This document shows, one piece after another, positions 41,314-50,805 of a DNA stretch of 50,880 nt. This DNA comes from Bacteroidales bacterium (GTDB lineage: Bacteria > Bacteroidota > Bacteroidia > Bacteroidales > Muribaculaceae), in NCBI GenBank assembly GCA_020859845.1, contig JAJBVL010000048.1, forward strand, positions 56,948 to 107,827. Reading direction: 5' to 3'. A program made the translations under genes and the position numbers. The first letter of the stretch is position 1, and each line of letters starts with the position of its first letter. Below the pieces are notes generated by a model that did no database searches, was not told the origin of the DNA, and worked only from the letters and a program-made list of their open reading frames with translations.

Positions 41314-43122
41314 ATGGCTCGCCACAACAAGTCGGAAGAACTTAAGGAGAAGATAGCAATATTGCCTACCACCCCCGGTGTCTATATGTACTACGACGCC
41401 GAGGGCAACGTCATATACGTAGGCAAAGCCAAAAACCTCAAGCGTCGCGTATCCTCCTACTTCAACCGCACCCACGATACGCTCCGCACCAATCTGCTGG
41501 TGCGGGCCATCGCCGATATGAAGTATATCGTGGTGCCTACGGAGCAGGATGCCCTCAATCTCGAAAACTCCATGATCAAGGAGTATAAGCCGCGCTACAA
41601 TGTGCTGCTCAAGGACGATAAGTCGTATCCCTGGATTGTGGTGACTAAGGAGGATTACCCTCGGGTTTTCCTCACGCGAAAGAGGATCAAGGACGGCTCT
41701 AAATATTATGGACCGTACACCGACAGCGCTGCTGCGAAAGTGGTGTTGCAACTCATCCGCGAGCTTTATCCCCTCAGGTCGTGTCGTCACAATATAACCC
41801 CAGAGTTTATCGATAAGGGCAGGGGACGTCTTTGCCTTGACTATCATCTTCACCGCTGTGCAGGCCCTTGCAAAGGAATGGTGAGCCGCGATGAATATAA
41901 TCGGCAAATAGATCGTGTCAGGCAAATCCTGCGAGGCGATATTGCCGAGCTGCAAGACTATCTCAAGGCAGAGATGGCCGCGCTTTCCGAGCAGCTGCGC
42001 TTTGAAGAGGCACAAGCCGTGAAAGAGAAATACCTGATGGTGGAGCGCTACAACTCCAAGAGTGTCATCGTCAGTCAGACCATCGATCAGACCGACGTGT
42101 TTGGCATCGACGACGATGGTAGCGCCGATGTGTTTATCAATTACATGCACATACGCCGTGGAGCTGTGGTGAGGAGTATCACTCTGGAATATAAGCGACG
42201 CCTCGAAGAGTCGCGAGCCGAACTCCTTTCTTACGCTATGGAGGAGGTGAAGCAGGCTCTCGAAGTGGATTACGACGAGGTGATTGTGGCCGAACCGCCC
42301 GACGTCGAAATGCCAGGCGTCACATTTATCGTGCCTCAACGTGGCGACAAAGCTAAGCTTCTACAAGTGTCGGAGCAGAACGCCCAGCAGCATCGCAAAG
42401 ACATGCTCGCCACTTTGGCGCTGCGCGACCCCGCAAAACACACAGAGCGGCTTATGGAGCGAATGAAGGCCGACTTCCACCTCACGGAGCAGCCACGCCA
42501 CATTGAGTGTTTCGACAACTCAAACATACAAGGCACCAACCCCGTGGCTTCATGCGTGGTGTTTCGCGATGGTAAGCCGTGTAAGAAGGATTATCGCCAC
42601 TTCAACATAAAGACTGTCGAGGGACCAGATGATTTTGCTTCTATGAAGGAGGTGTTGACGCGCCGATACACGCGCTTGGTCAACGAGGGCGAGGATCTGC
42701 CACAGCTCATTGTGGTCGACGGTGGCAAGGGACAACTTAGCGCAGCTGTGGAGGCTCTCGACGAGATGGGTCTACGAGGCAAGATAGCAGTTGTGGGCAT
42801 TGCCAAGCGCCTTGAGGAAATCTATTTCCCCGGCGATAGCCTTCCGCTCTGCATCGACAAGAACTCGGAGTCGCTGAGAGTGGTGCAACACTTGCGCGAC
42901 GAGGCCCACCGATTTGGCATTACCCATCACCGCGACCGCCGCAGCAAAGGCCAGACGGTGTCGGCTCTCGATGGTATAAAGGGTATCGGCGAGAAGACGC
43001 GTGAGGCGCTCCTTATCCACTTCAAGAGCCTTAAGCGTATCAAGGAGGCCGACCTCGACGACCTCGCTTCCGTTGTAGGCCCTGCCAAAGCCTCTATCGT
43101 CTACAACGCCTTCCACGAATAA
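41314..43122 (+). CDS. uvrC: excinuclease ABC subunit C
   Basis: GIY-YIG (TTPGVYMYYDAEGNVIYVGKAKNLKRRV), UVR region, RNaseH-like ECFDNSNIQGTNPVASCVVF, HhH C-terminus. Confidence 0.97.
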   Translation: MARHNKSEELKEKIAILPTTPGVYMYYDAEGNVIYVGKAKNLKRRVSSYFNRTHDTLRTNLLVRAIADMKYIVVPTEQDALNLENSMIKEYKPRYNVLLKDDKSYPWIVVTKEDYPRVFLTRKRIKDGSKYYGPYTDSAAAKVVLQLIRELYPLRSCRHNITPEFIDKGRGRLCLDYHLHRCAGPCKGMVSRDEYNRQIDRVRQILRGDIAELQDYLKAEMAALSEQLRFEEAQAVKEKYLMVERYNSKSVIVSQTIDQTDVFGIDDDGSADVFINYMHIRRGAVVRSITLEYKRRLEESRAELLSYAMEEVKQALEVDYDEVIVAEPPDVEMPGVTFIVPQRGDKAKLLQVSEQNAQQHRKDMLATLALRDPAKHTERLMERMKADFHLTEQPRHIECFDNSNIQGTNPVASCVVFRDGKPCKKDYRHFNIKTVEGPDDFASMKEVLTRRYTRLVNEGEDLPQLIVVDGGKGQLSAAVEALDEMGLRGKIAVVGIAKRLEEIYFPGDSLPLCIDKNSESLRVVQHLRDEAHRFGITHHRDRRSKGQTVSALDGIKGIGEKTREALLIHFKSLKRIKEADLDDLASVVGPAKASIVYNAFHE

Positions 43123-43150
43123 CCAATCCCACCAACCCCATCCTCCCCGC

Positions 43151-43168
43151 CAACCCCGTTAGGGGTTG
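43151..43168. terminator. small GC hairpin after uvrC
   Basis: caacccc-gtta-ggggttg, 7-bp stem. Confidence 0.5.
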
Positions 43169-43179
43169 TTCCATATAGC

Positions 43180-43210
43180 AAGGGACCCCTCCGCCTATGA
43201 GGGGTCCCTT
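43180..43210. terminator. intrinsic terminator after uvrC
   Basis: aagggacccct, 9-nt loop, aggggtccctt, then T-rich tail. Confidence 0.85.
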
Positions 43211-43493
43211 TAAGTTTGTTTTATGCCAAATGTGTACTTAGTAAAATCAGTTGTTGTACTCTTGTTTAGTCAGAAGTGCATATCGTATGTTGAGAGGAAT
43301 CTTTTTTACCTTAGAATCACAAAGCTATTGCGTAATAGGAATTAGTCCATATCTTTTCTTTAGAGGAAGGGCTGTCTGCAATCTCAACCACTCAATATGC
43401 TTATCTATCACTCGTGTTTATAGTTGACGTTATTATAGATAAAGATGATTGTAGAGCTATCAGTATAGCGTAAGCTTTCTCCTCAAAGGTAAA

Positions 43494-43997
43494 TTAACGG
43501 TAAGCCGAGAAGCGCTCCTGGAGCTGCTGGCGAGCAAAGAAAATGCGGCTCTTTACGGTGCCGAGGGGAAGACCCATCTTCTCGGCGATCTCGTTGTACT
43601 TGTAGCCGGCAACGTGCATTGAGAAGGGCACGCGATACTTCTCGGGGAAGTCGTTGATGGCCGAGGTGATCTCCTGGGCGGCATACGACCCTTCGGGGGT
43701 CTCAAGACCGGAGTCCTGTGAGAGGTTGAGGTGGTAGCAGTCCTCGGTGGTGTCGATGATGGTGGCCGAGCGCACCACGCGGCGATAGTTGTTGATGAAG
43801 ATATTGCGCATGATGGTGAATACCCATCCCTTGAAGTTGGTGTTCTCCACATACTTGTCTTCGTTGTCAAGGGCCTTCAGTGTAGTGTCCTGAAGCAGGT
43901 CGTATGCATCATCGCGGTTGCTGGTGAGCATGTACGCAAAGTTGAGGAGGTTGCTCTGAAGAGCCATTAGCTTGTTTTGAAAATTGATTGAACCCAT
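43494..43997 (-). CDS. ECF-type RNA polymerase sigma factor
   Basis: sigma2 DAYDLLQDTTLKALDN...FKGWVFTIMRNIFINNYRR; sigma4 YNEIAEKMGLPLGTVKSRIFFARQQL. Confidence 0.93.
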   Translation of the reverse strand: MGSINFQNKLMALQSNLLNFAYMLTSNRDDAYDLLQDTTLKALDNEDKYVENTNFKGWVFTIMRNIFINNYRRVVRSATIIDTTEDCYHLNLSQDSGLETPEGSYAAQEITSAINDFPEKYRVPFSMHVAGYKYNEIAEKMGLPLGTVKSRIFFARQQLQERFSAYR

Positions 43998-44191
43998 GAC
44001 TGTGATTTTTTGTGAGTGATAAATAATGTTTGAGTAGTTGAGTTTTTGTCCTTCGACAATGCAAAGTTACAACGAATTTAAATTTCAAAATTTTTTGGGA
44101 GTTAAAAGGTGTTAAAATTGTTACGCAGTTATTACATCTTTTGTTATAGCACTGATAATCAATAAAATACAAAAATTAAATTTTTATTACA

Positions 44192-44206
44192 AACTTGTTA
44201 CAAGTT
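44192..44206. promoter_or_regulatory. 15-bp dyad AACTTGT-T-ACAAGTT
   Basis: perfect 7+1+7 palindrome in the divergent intergenic region. Confidence 0.6.
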
Positions 44207-44216
44207 ACAACTTTGG

Positions 44217-44253
44217 CTACAAAAGTGTTTACTGATAGTAAACACTTTTGTAG
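44217..44253. repeat. 16-bp perfect inverted repeat (hairpin, 5-nt loop)
   Basis: ctacaaaagtgtttac-tgata-gtaaacacttttgtag. Confidence 0.95.
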
Positions 44254-44425
44254 CGACTGAAGTTCAATCTGTTACAACGATGTCGCAGAAAGTGTAGCCC
44301 CTCGGCTACATGCCTCCGCGTCTCCAGCTGAGGGAAATGACCCTGGGGGCGTAGTGCCATGAGGTTGACAGCCGCCAAGTGTAAAAAGTTGCTTATTAGA
44401 TAGTATAAATGTGAAAAAATAGTTC

Positions 44426-44433
44426 TACCTTTG
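44426..44433 (+). promoter_or_regulatory. predicted -7 box for the Na/Pi cotransporter gene
   Basis: TACCTTTG (TAnnTTTG) 34 nt upstream of ATG 44467. Confidence 0.5.
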
Positions 44434-44466
44434 CATCGTAACTCACAACCATCATCGTTATCCCAC

Positions 44467-46287
44467 ATGAACTACAGTTTTCTCGACTTCTTGGGCCTTT
44501 TAGGTGCCGTCGGTCTGTTCCTCTATGGAATGAAGGTAATGAGCGAAGGTTTGCAGAAGGCGGCTGGCGACCGTCTGCGCAACATTCTCTCAGCCATGAC
44601 ACGCAATCGCTTTACAGGGACTCTTACGGGTTTTCTCATCACAGCCCTAATCCAAAGCTCCTCGGCTTCCACGGTGATGGTGGTAAGCTTCGTCAACGCT
44701 GGCTTGATGTCGCTTGCCCAGTCAATGGCGGTAATCATGGGTGCTAATGTAGGTACCACCTTTACTGCATGGGTTATCGCCCTCTTCGGCTTTAAAGTCA
44801 ATATCTCGGCCTTTGTGCTCCCCCTCATCGGTCTTGCCATCCCTCTTCTCTTTACCAAGAAGAGCCGCAACAAGTCGATAGGTGAATTCCTGATTGGCTT
44901 CGCCTTCCTCTTCATGGGGCTTGACATGATCAGCAAGTATGTCCCCGACCTGCAGAGCAACCCCGAGATGTTTGCCTTCCTCCAGCAATACGTGTCGCTG
45001 GGCTACCTATCGGTGGTGATTTTCCTCTTGGTGGGTATTATTCTCACCATGATTATACAGTCGTCGGCTGCAACGTTTGCCATAGTGCTTATTATGTGTA
45101 GCAAGGGTTGGATTGACTTTGGCCTCTCTTGTGCCGTGGTGCTCGGCTCCAATATCGGTACCACCATCACTCCTCTGTTGGCGTCAATGAGCGGTAACGT
45201 GGCTGCTAAACGCACGGCTATGGGCCACCTCCTATTCAACGTGCTTGGCACCATCTGGGTGATGTGTTGTTTCTACCCATTTGTCCATCTCAACGTATGG
45301 CTCACGGAGATTCTGGGCCAGGGCGATCCTACAGCTCTCCAAGGCTACGTCAACCATATTGAGGCTACCGACCCTGAAATCTACGACCACCTCTTCGACA
45401 ACTCGCTGCCGGCCGGACACGATGTGGCCGTCAAGGTGGCCCACCTCCAGCAGAGCGTGTCGATTGGCCTCTCGATATTCCATACGGTGTTCAACCTCAT
45501 CAACCTCTCTATCATGATATGGCTCACCGGCCTTTATGTGAAGATTGTGGAGCGTTTGGTTCCTGCCAAGCACAAGGACGAGGAAGAGTTTACCCTCAAG
45601 TTTATCTCCGGTGGTCTGCTCAGCGCCTCCGAGCTCAACATTGCCCAGGCCGAGAAAGAGATCACGGTATATGCCGAGCGTGTGGCCCGTATGATTAATA
45701 TGGCCAAAGAGCTGGTGCATACAAAGGCCAACACCGAAGACTTCAACCATCTCTTCTCGCGCCTTGAGAAGTATGAGGATATCAGCGACCGTATGGAGAT
45801 AGAGATAGCCCACTACCTCAACCGATGCAGCGAGGGACGCCTCTCCAACGAAGGTAAGCTTAAGATTGCAGCCATGCTGCGTATCGTCAGCGAGATTGAG
45901 AGCATAGCCGACTGCTGTCTGGGCGCCGGCAAGATTCTGCTTCGCAAGCAGCAAGGCAATGCCCATTTCAACGAGGAGATTTATGCCAACATCGACACCA
46001 TGTTTGCCTACGTCAGCTCGGCGATGGACAATATGCTAAGCCTCCTCAAGAATATGGAGCATGTGCGCGAGCCAGAGATTATCGTCTCCTACAACAAGGA
46101 GCGTGAAATCAACAATCTCCGCAATCAGCTCCGCACGGCCAACATCGAGAACATCAACAATCGCCACTACGAATATCAGGCTGGTATCTATTACATGGAC
46201 CTCGTTTCCGACTTGGAGAAGACGGGCGACTATATCATAAATGTCGTGGATACTATACGCGAGCAGATGAGAGGCAAAGCTGCATAA
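44467..46287 (+). CDS. Na/Pi cotransporter family protein with C-terminal PhoU-like domain
   Basis: GAVGLFLYGMKVMSEGLQKAAGDRLRNIL, QSSSASTVMVVSFVNAGLM, QSSAATFAIVLIMCSKGWI; helical C-terminus. Confidence 0.92.
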   Translation: MNYSFLDFLGLLGAVGLFLYGMKVMSEGLQKAAGDRLRNILSAMTRNRFTGTLTGFLITALIQSSSASTVMVVSFVNAGLMSLAQSMAVIMGANVGTTFTAWVIALFGFKVNISAFVLPLIGLAIPLLFTKKSRNKSIGEFLIGFAFLFMGLDMISKYVPDLQSNPEMFAFLQQYVSLGYLSVVIFLLVGIILTMIIQSSAATFAIVLIMCSKGWIDFGLSCAVVLGSNIGTTITPLLASMSGNVAAKRTAMGHLLFNVLGTIWVMCCFYPFVHLNVWLTEILGQGDPTALQGYVNHIEATDPEIYDHLFDNSLPAGHDVAVKVAHLQQSVSIGLSIFHTVFNLINLSIMIWLTGLYVKIVERLVPAKHKDEEEFTLKFISGGLLSASELNIAQAEKEITVYAERVARMINMAKELVHTKANTEDFNHLFSRLEKYEDISDRMEIEIAHYLNRCSEGRLSNEGKLKIAAMLRIVSEIESIADCCLGAGKILLRKQQGNAHFNEEIYANIDTMFAYVSSAMDNMLSLLKNMEHVREPEIIVSYNKEREINNLRNQLRTANIENINNRHYEYQAGIYYMDLVSDLEKTGDYIINVVDTIREQMRGKAA

Positions 46288-46367
46288 AAAAATAAAATTT
46301 TGTCACAAATCTGCCACAATTGTGTTACCAATTTGGCGAAAATCAATAATATTTCTTTAATTTGCAT

Positions 46368-46413
46368 ACGTCATTCATAAGGTGGCAACAGCGGTTGACC
46401 TTATGAATGACGT
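46368..46413. repeat. 16-bp perfect inverted repeat with structured loop
   Basis: acgtcattcataaggt (46368-46383) / accttatgaatgacgt (46398-46413); inner caac/gttg stem. Confidence 0.93.
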
Positions 46414-46498
46414 CCATTGTCACATTGCTATTATGGCGACGCTCCTGCCTTAACACCGCCACTTACTAATACACGCTTAACTATCTATCAACCCTACG

Positions 46499-47206
46499 AT
46501 GAGCCCAACTACAAGCTCAGCCCCAATCGACCTCCTGCTTATTGTCGATACCGACAAGATGCTATGTGAGCTGCTTCAATACCGCTTCGAGAACGAAGGC
46601 TTCAAGGTCCACCTAAGCCATTCGGCCGAGGACGCTTTGTCGCGCGAATTGGGTCAATATGCCATGATGCTCATCGACCTTATGGACGAAAAGCTGACGG
46701 GCTTAAAGCTCGTCGACACTCTCCGAAAGCGTCCCGACACTTTCAATCTCCCCATCATAATCATTTCTGGCGTGGCCTCCGAGGACGACATCGTAGCAGG
46801 ACTCGACGCCGGTGCCGACGACTATATCGCCAAGCCTTTGTCGGCACGCGAGGTAGTGGCGAGAGTGCGCTCGGTGCTACGTCGCCGACGCGCCCTCTCT
46901 GCCCGACGCATGAGCAACGTCATCCGCTATGAAGGGTTGCAGGTAGACTTGGGCACGGGTGTCGCAGCCATTGACGGCAAGTCGATATCTCTGAGCCGCA
47001 CAGAGTTTCTTATCTTGGCTATGCTCCTGCGCCATCGTGGACAGTTTTTCGACCGCGCAGAGATTCACCATGAAGCGTGGGACGATGATAGCGAACTCTC
47101 CGCCGCCGCCGTCAACACCTATATATCGCGTCTGCGCAAGAAGATTGGCGACTATGGCCGCCATATCATCAACCGTCAGGGCTACGGCTATGGCTTCGTC
47201 GACTAA
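46499..47206 (+). CDS. OmpR/PhoB-family response regulator (orphan)
   Basis: receiver [10 protein letters not shown]...MLIDLMDE...IAKPLS; winged helix [25 protein letters not shown]...[12 protein letters not shown]. Confidence 0.9.
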   Translation: MSPTTSSAPIDLLLIVDTDKMLCELLQYRFENEGFKVHLSHSAEDALSRELGQYAMMLIDLMDEKLTGLKLVDTLRKRPDTFNLPIIIISGVASEDDIVAGLDAGADDYIAKPLSAREVVARVRSVLRRRRALSARRMSNVIRYEGLQVDLGTGVAAIDGKSISLSRTEFLILAMLLRHRGQFFDRAEIHHEAWDDDSELSAAAVNTYISRLRKKIGDYGRHIINRQGYGYGFVD

Positions 47207-47792
47207 AGGTGAGGCCTTGCTGCCACGTTGCCTTAACCTGCTGGCTGTGGAGGCTGGCTGCGATGAGGCGGGGCGGGGATGTCTCGCAGGCCCTGTTTTT
47301 GCAGCAGCAGTCATAATACCAGAAGGCTTTTCCCATCCTTGGCTCAACGATTCCAAAAAGCTTACCGAGGGGCGCCGCGACATGTTGCGCCCGTTGATAG
47401 AGCGCCATTGCGTTTGGGCAGTGGCCACCGCTTCTGCCCAGGAAATCGATGAGATCAATATCCTCCAAGCCTCTATTCTGGCCATGCATCGTGCCCTCGA
47501 TGGCCTCTCACAGCGTCCAGAGGCTATCGTAGTCGATGGCAATCGTTTTCTTCCTTATGGCGACATCCCTTTCACCACCATAGTGAAGGGCGATGGCCGA
47601 TATGCCAACATCGCGGCAGCCTCTATTTTGGCCAAAACCCACCGCGATGAGTATATGCGTGCGTTGGCCCGTGAGTACCCCCATTATGGCTGGGCTATCA
47701 ACAAGGGATATCCCACCAAGGCCCATCGTGAGGCTATAGCCCGTTATGGCTTGACCCCCCATCATCGCCTTACTTTCGGGTCATGCAAGTGA
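47190..47792 (+). CDS. rnhB: ribonuclease HII
   Basis: [42 protein letters not shown]; start reset to 47190. Confidence 0.95.
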   Translation: MASSTKGEALLPRCLNLLAVEAGCDEAGRGCLAGPVFAAAVIIPEGFSHPWLNDSKKLTEGRRDMLRPLIERHCVWAVATASAQEIDEINILQASILAMHRALDGLSQRPEAIVVDGNRFLPYGDIPFTTIVKGDGRYANIAAASILAKTHRDEYMRALAREYPHYGWAINKGYPTKAHREAIARYGLTPHHRLTFGSCK

Positions 47793-47814
47793 AGAAGGGG
47801 GATTAAAGATTAGT

Positions 47815-48489
47815 TTATTTCAATAGGTCGGGACGCAGGCGACGCGTGCGTTCAAGAGCTTGCTCATACTTCCACTCGTCGATTTTGGCTTGATGGCCTG
47901 AGAGAAGTATCGGTGGCACCTCCCAGCCGTTGTACACCGCAGGGCGGCTATAGACTGGTGGGGCCAGCAGATTGTCTTGGAAAGAGTCGCTCAGCGCGCT
48001 CTGCTCGTCGCCTATCACGCCAGGAATGAGGCGCACTATCGCATCGGTCATCACGGCAGCGGGAAGTTCGCCTCCCGTCAGCACATAGTCGCCTATGGAG
48101 ATTTCTCGCGTTATGAGATGTTCCCTTACGCGATAATCCACCCCCTTATAGTGGCCACAGAGGATGATGATATTGTTGAGGAGCGAAAGCTGGTTGGCTA
48201 TCGGTTGGGTAAATTGCTCCCCGTCGGGAGAGGTGAAGATCACCTCATCGTAGGTGCGCTCAGCTTTCAGCGCTGAGATGGCAGCGTCGATAGGTTGTAT
48301 CTGCATCACCATGCCAGCCTCTCCGCCAAAGGGGTAATCGTCCACCTTGCGATGCTTGTTGGTCGTGTAGTCGCGCAGGTTGTGCACATGAATCTCCACA
48401 AGCCCCTTGTCCTGGGCTCGCTTGATGATGGAGCAGCCCAGCGGCGACTCCAGCATCTCGGGTAATACTGTGATTATATCAATCCTCAT
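47815..48489 (-). CDS. trmD: tRNA (guanine-N1)-methyltransferase
   Basis: [68 protein letters not shown]. Confidence 0.96.
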   Translation of the reverse strand: MRIDIITVLPEMLESPLGCSIIKRAQDKGLVEIHVHNLRDYTTNKHRKVDDYPFGGEAGMVMQIQPIDAAISALKAERTYDEVIFTSPDGEQFTQPIANQLSLLNNIIILCGHYKGVDYRVREHLITREISIGDYVLTGGELPAAVMTDAIVRLIPGVIGDEQSALSDSFQDNLLAPPVYSRPAVYNGWEVPPILLSGHQAKIDEWKYEQALERTRRLRPDLLK

Positions 48490-48613
48490 AATTCCTTTTG
48501 CCTTAGTACTTTTGACTCTTGCCTTTTGCCTTAATACTTTTGCCTTTTGACTTTTGCCTTTTGACTTAATACTTTTGACTTTTGACTTAATACTTTTGCC
48601 TTAATATTTTCCC
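48490..48613. repeat. heptamer-family array (ACTTTTG/CCTTTTG/CCTTAAT)
   Basis: acttttgactcttgccttttgccttaatacttttgccttttgacttttgccttttgacttaatacttttgacttttgacttaatacttttgcctt. Confidence 0.93.
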
Positions 48614-49513
48614 TTATTTATAGTTTTTCAGCGTCTTTTGTAGATTATCCTTCATCATCGCCACAAGCACAGGAGGTGACAACACTGTGATGCGTGGCCC
48701 ATAGGAGAGAAGAGCCTCCACAAAGTCGCCTGTCAGCCTCACGTGGTAGGAAAACACCGTCGATTCATCGTCAACCTCCTCCACCTTCTGTGAATGATGG
48801 AGGGGCAGGTCGTAGAAATATTTTGCTTGACTTCGCCCCACACGTATTTTGACGTCTTCTACAGTCCCCTGATCGAAGACTATGCCAAAGGCATCGCGTG
48901 AGTAGACCAGAGGATCAAAGTCGGGGGGGATGACAAAGGTCTGGGTGTCGATCTCCACGTCGCTCATGCGGTCGAGGGCGTAGGTCTTGATTTTTTCGTC
49001 GCTGACATTGCGCCCGGTGATATACCAGCGCTGGCGAAATATCTTAAGGAAGTAAGGCTCCAATACCACGTCGCGCGTCGGGTTGGAACGAGTGTAGGGT
49101 AGGTAAGTAAATCGCAGGCGGTTGAGGCCATGCATGGCGGTAATCACTTGCGAGAGATGTTCGCGCGCCGAAGGCACGTCCTCCAAGAATATGCGGTGAG
49201 AGATGGCCCGGGCATTGGAGAGGGCCTCGCTCATGGCCGAGGAGTAGAGCATCCAGTCGGTGACGCTTTCCTTTTGGCTGTCGCCTTGGTCGGCTATGTA
49301 GTATTCGTGGGTGGCCGAGTTGCATTCTATGTTGATGTTGAATATCTCTTCTACAGCGTTGCGATAGTTGTAGAAGGTCCGTCGAGGCATCTCCGAGCCG
49401 TTGGAGTAAGGCGATGCCTTCCATAGCTCGTTGAGCCGGCGCCGACTGATGGCGCCATAGCGCCGTATGGTGTCGATGAGCCAAATGTAGCGGCCAAATT
49501 TGTTTGTTGCCAT
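48614..49513 (-). CDS. WYL domain transcriptional regulator
   Basis: N-terminal winged helix; LRFTYLPYTRSNPTRDVVLEPYFLKIFRQRWYITGRN. Confidence 0.88.
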   Translation of the reverse strand: MATNKFGRYIWLIDTIRRYGAISRRRLNELWKASPYSNGSEMPRRTFYNYRNAVEEIFNINIECNSATHEYYIADQGDSQKESVTDWMLYSSAMSEALSNARAISHRIFLEDVPSAREHLSQVITAMHGLNRLRFTYLPYTRSNPTRDVVLEPYFLKIFRQRWYITGRNVSDEKIKTYALDRMSDVEIDTQTFVIPPDFDPLVYSRDAFGIVFDQGTVEDVKIRVGRSQAKYFYDLPLHHSQKVEEVDDESTVFSYHVRLTGDFVEALLSYGPRITVLSPPVLVAMMKDNLQKTLKNYK

Positions 49514-49517
49514 TATG

Positions 49518-49550
49518 TTAAGTCAAAAGTCAAAAGTCAAGAGTCAAGAG
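49518..49550. repeat. short heptamer array (AGTCAAA/AGTCAAG), reverse orientation on plus strand
   Basis: aagtcaaaagtcaaaagtcaagagtcaagag. Confidence 0.9.
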
Positions 49551-50741
49551 TTATTCGGGGTAGAGGAGGTAGGGGCTACGCTGCTCTTTGAAGAGCTCCA
49601 CATCGGGCTGCCAGCGTGCCTTTATTTCATCGGCCGTGTTGCCCCATTCTATCATCTGACGCACGTAGTCTACGCCTATCAGCTTTTCAAAGAACGAGGT
49701 AAAGAATGCATCGCCAAGCTCCAGGTTGTAGTAGGCGTCGATGATATAGTCGAGATTGATGCCTTGAGCTATTAGCTCCTCGTCGGGTATGTCGCGGAGG
49801 TCGCGCCCATAACACTTTTTGTTGAGCTGCGGTGGATTGGTAGCCCCAGCGATGCTTCGAGGGGTGAAAGAGAAGTCGCAGCCCTCCATGTCGGGATGTC
49901 CGTAGACTGTAAAGGCCATATCCGTCCCGCGTCCCAGGCTCACTGGCGTAGCTTCAAAGAAGCAGGTTGAGGGGTAGAGATAGACAGCCTTCATCGTCCG
50001 CAGGTTGGGCGACGGCGCCACCGGTAGTTGGTAGCGTGTCTGGTGGGTGTAGCCCTCGCAGGGCACCACCGTCAGCTTTATCTTGGCGCCTCCCTTTAGC
50101 CAGCCTTCGCCCACTATCATTTGGGCCAACTCTCCCAGGGTCATCCCGTGCACCACCGGTATCGGAAGCCGTCCCACCCCCGAGGCATATTTCATGTCAA
50201 GGATTGGACCGTCTACAGTCATACCGTTGGGATTGGGGCGATCGAGCACCACCACCTCCTTGCCATACGCAGCTGCGGCGTTCATGAGGTGGAGCATCGT
50301 GATATAGTAGGTGTAGTAGCGGAGACCCACGTCTTGTAGGTCCACCACTATCACGTCGATCTTGTCCATCACCTCGCGCGAAGGCATCGGCGTCTTTCCT
50401 GTGTAGAGCGAAGCGATAGGTATCCCAGTCTTGGTATCCACAGAGCTTTTCACGTGTTGGCCTGCGTCGGCGTTCCCGCGGAAGCCATGCTCGGGTGAGA
50501 AGATGTTGACCACGTTGAGGCCCCGTTCCAGCATCAAGTCGAGGGTATGTTTTTGGGTCGTGGGGTCCACTAAGCCAGTATGATTGCTTAGCAGAGCTAT
50601 CTTTTTTCCTCGCAGGAGAGGCTCGTAGAGCTCCACGCGTTGTGCCCCTACCTTCACCTCTGCTGAGCTTGTTTGGGCCCTGAGAGTGAAAGGGATAGAC
50701 ATCAAGAGCGAAAGTAGAAAGATGGGGATAGATTTCTTCAT
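49551..50741 (-). CDS. namZ: DUF1343 protein, exo-beta-N-acetylmuramidase NamZ-like
   Basis: GKKIALLSNHTGLVD, NIFSPEHGFRGNADAG, VDLQDVGLRYYTYYITM, LDRPNPNG. Confidence 0.9.
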   Translation of the reverse strand: MKKSIPIFLLSLLMSIPFTLRAQTSSAEVKVGAQRVELYEPLLRGKKIALLSNHTGLVDPTTQKHTLDLMLERGLNVVNIFSPEHGFRGNADAGQHVKSSVDTKTGIPIASLYTGKTPMPSREVMDKIDVIVVDLQDVGLRYYTYYITMLHLMNAAAAYGKEVVVLDRPNPNGMTVDGPILDMKYASGVGRLPIPVVHGMTLGELAQMIVGEGWLKGGAKIKLTVVPCEGYTHQTRYQLPVAPSPNLRTMKAVYLYPSTCFFEATPVSLGRGTDMAFTVYGHPDMEGCDFSFTPRSIAGATNPPQLNKKCYGRDLRDIPDEELIAQGINLDYIIDAYYNLELGDAFFTSFFEKLIGVDYVRQMIEWGNTADEIKARWQPDVELFKEQRSPYLLYPE

Positions 50742-50805
50742 GATGTAAAATTACATAATTCTAAATAAAAAGTTATACCCCCGGCAAAATAATTTAGCAG
50801 ATAAC

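Noticed and set aside
40747-42339. 530-aa minus-strand ORF antisense to apt and uvrC
   Set aside because: Both plus-strand genes have clear conserved motifs; the antisense translation is His/Val/Leu-rich shadow sequence from codon bias with no domain signature
45232-45966. 244-aa minus-strand ORF in the Na/Pi cotransporter gene
   Set aside because: Antisense shadow of a strongly supported membrane protein gene
50444-50462. Second parS-like site (cttttcacgtgttgg)
   Set aside because: Only the central TTCACGTG matches; the right arm deviates from GTGAAACA and it lies inside the namZ coding sequence
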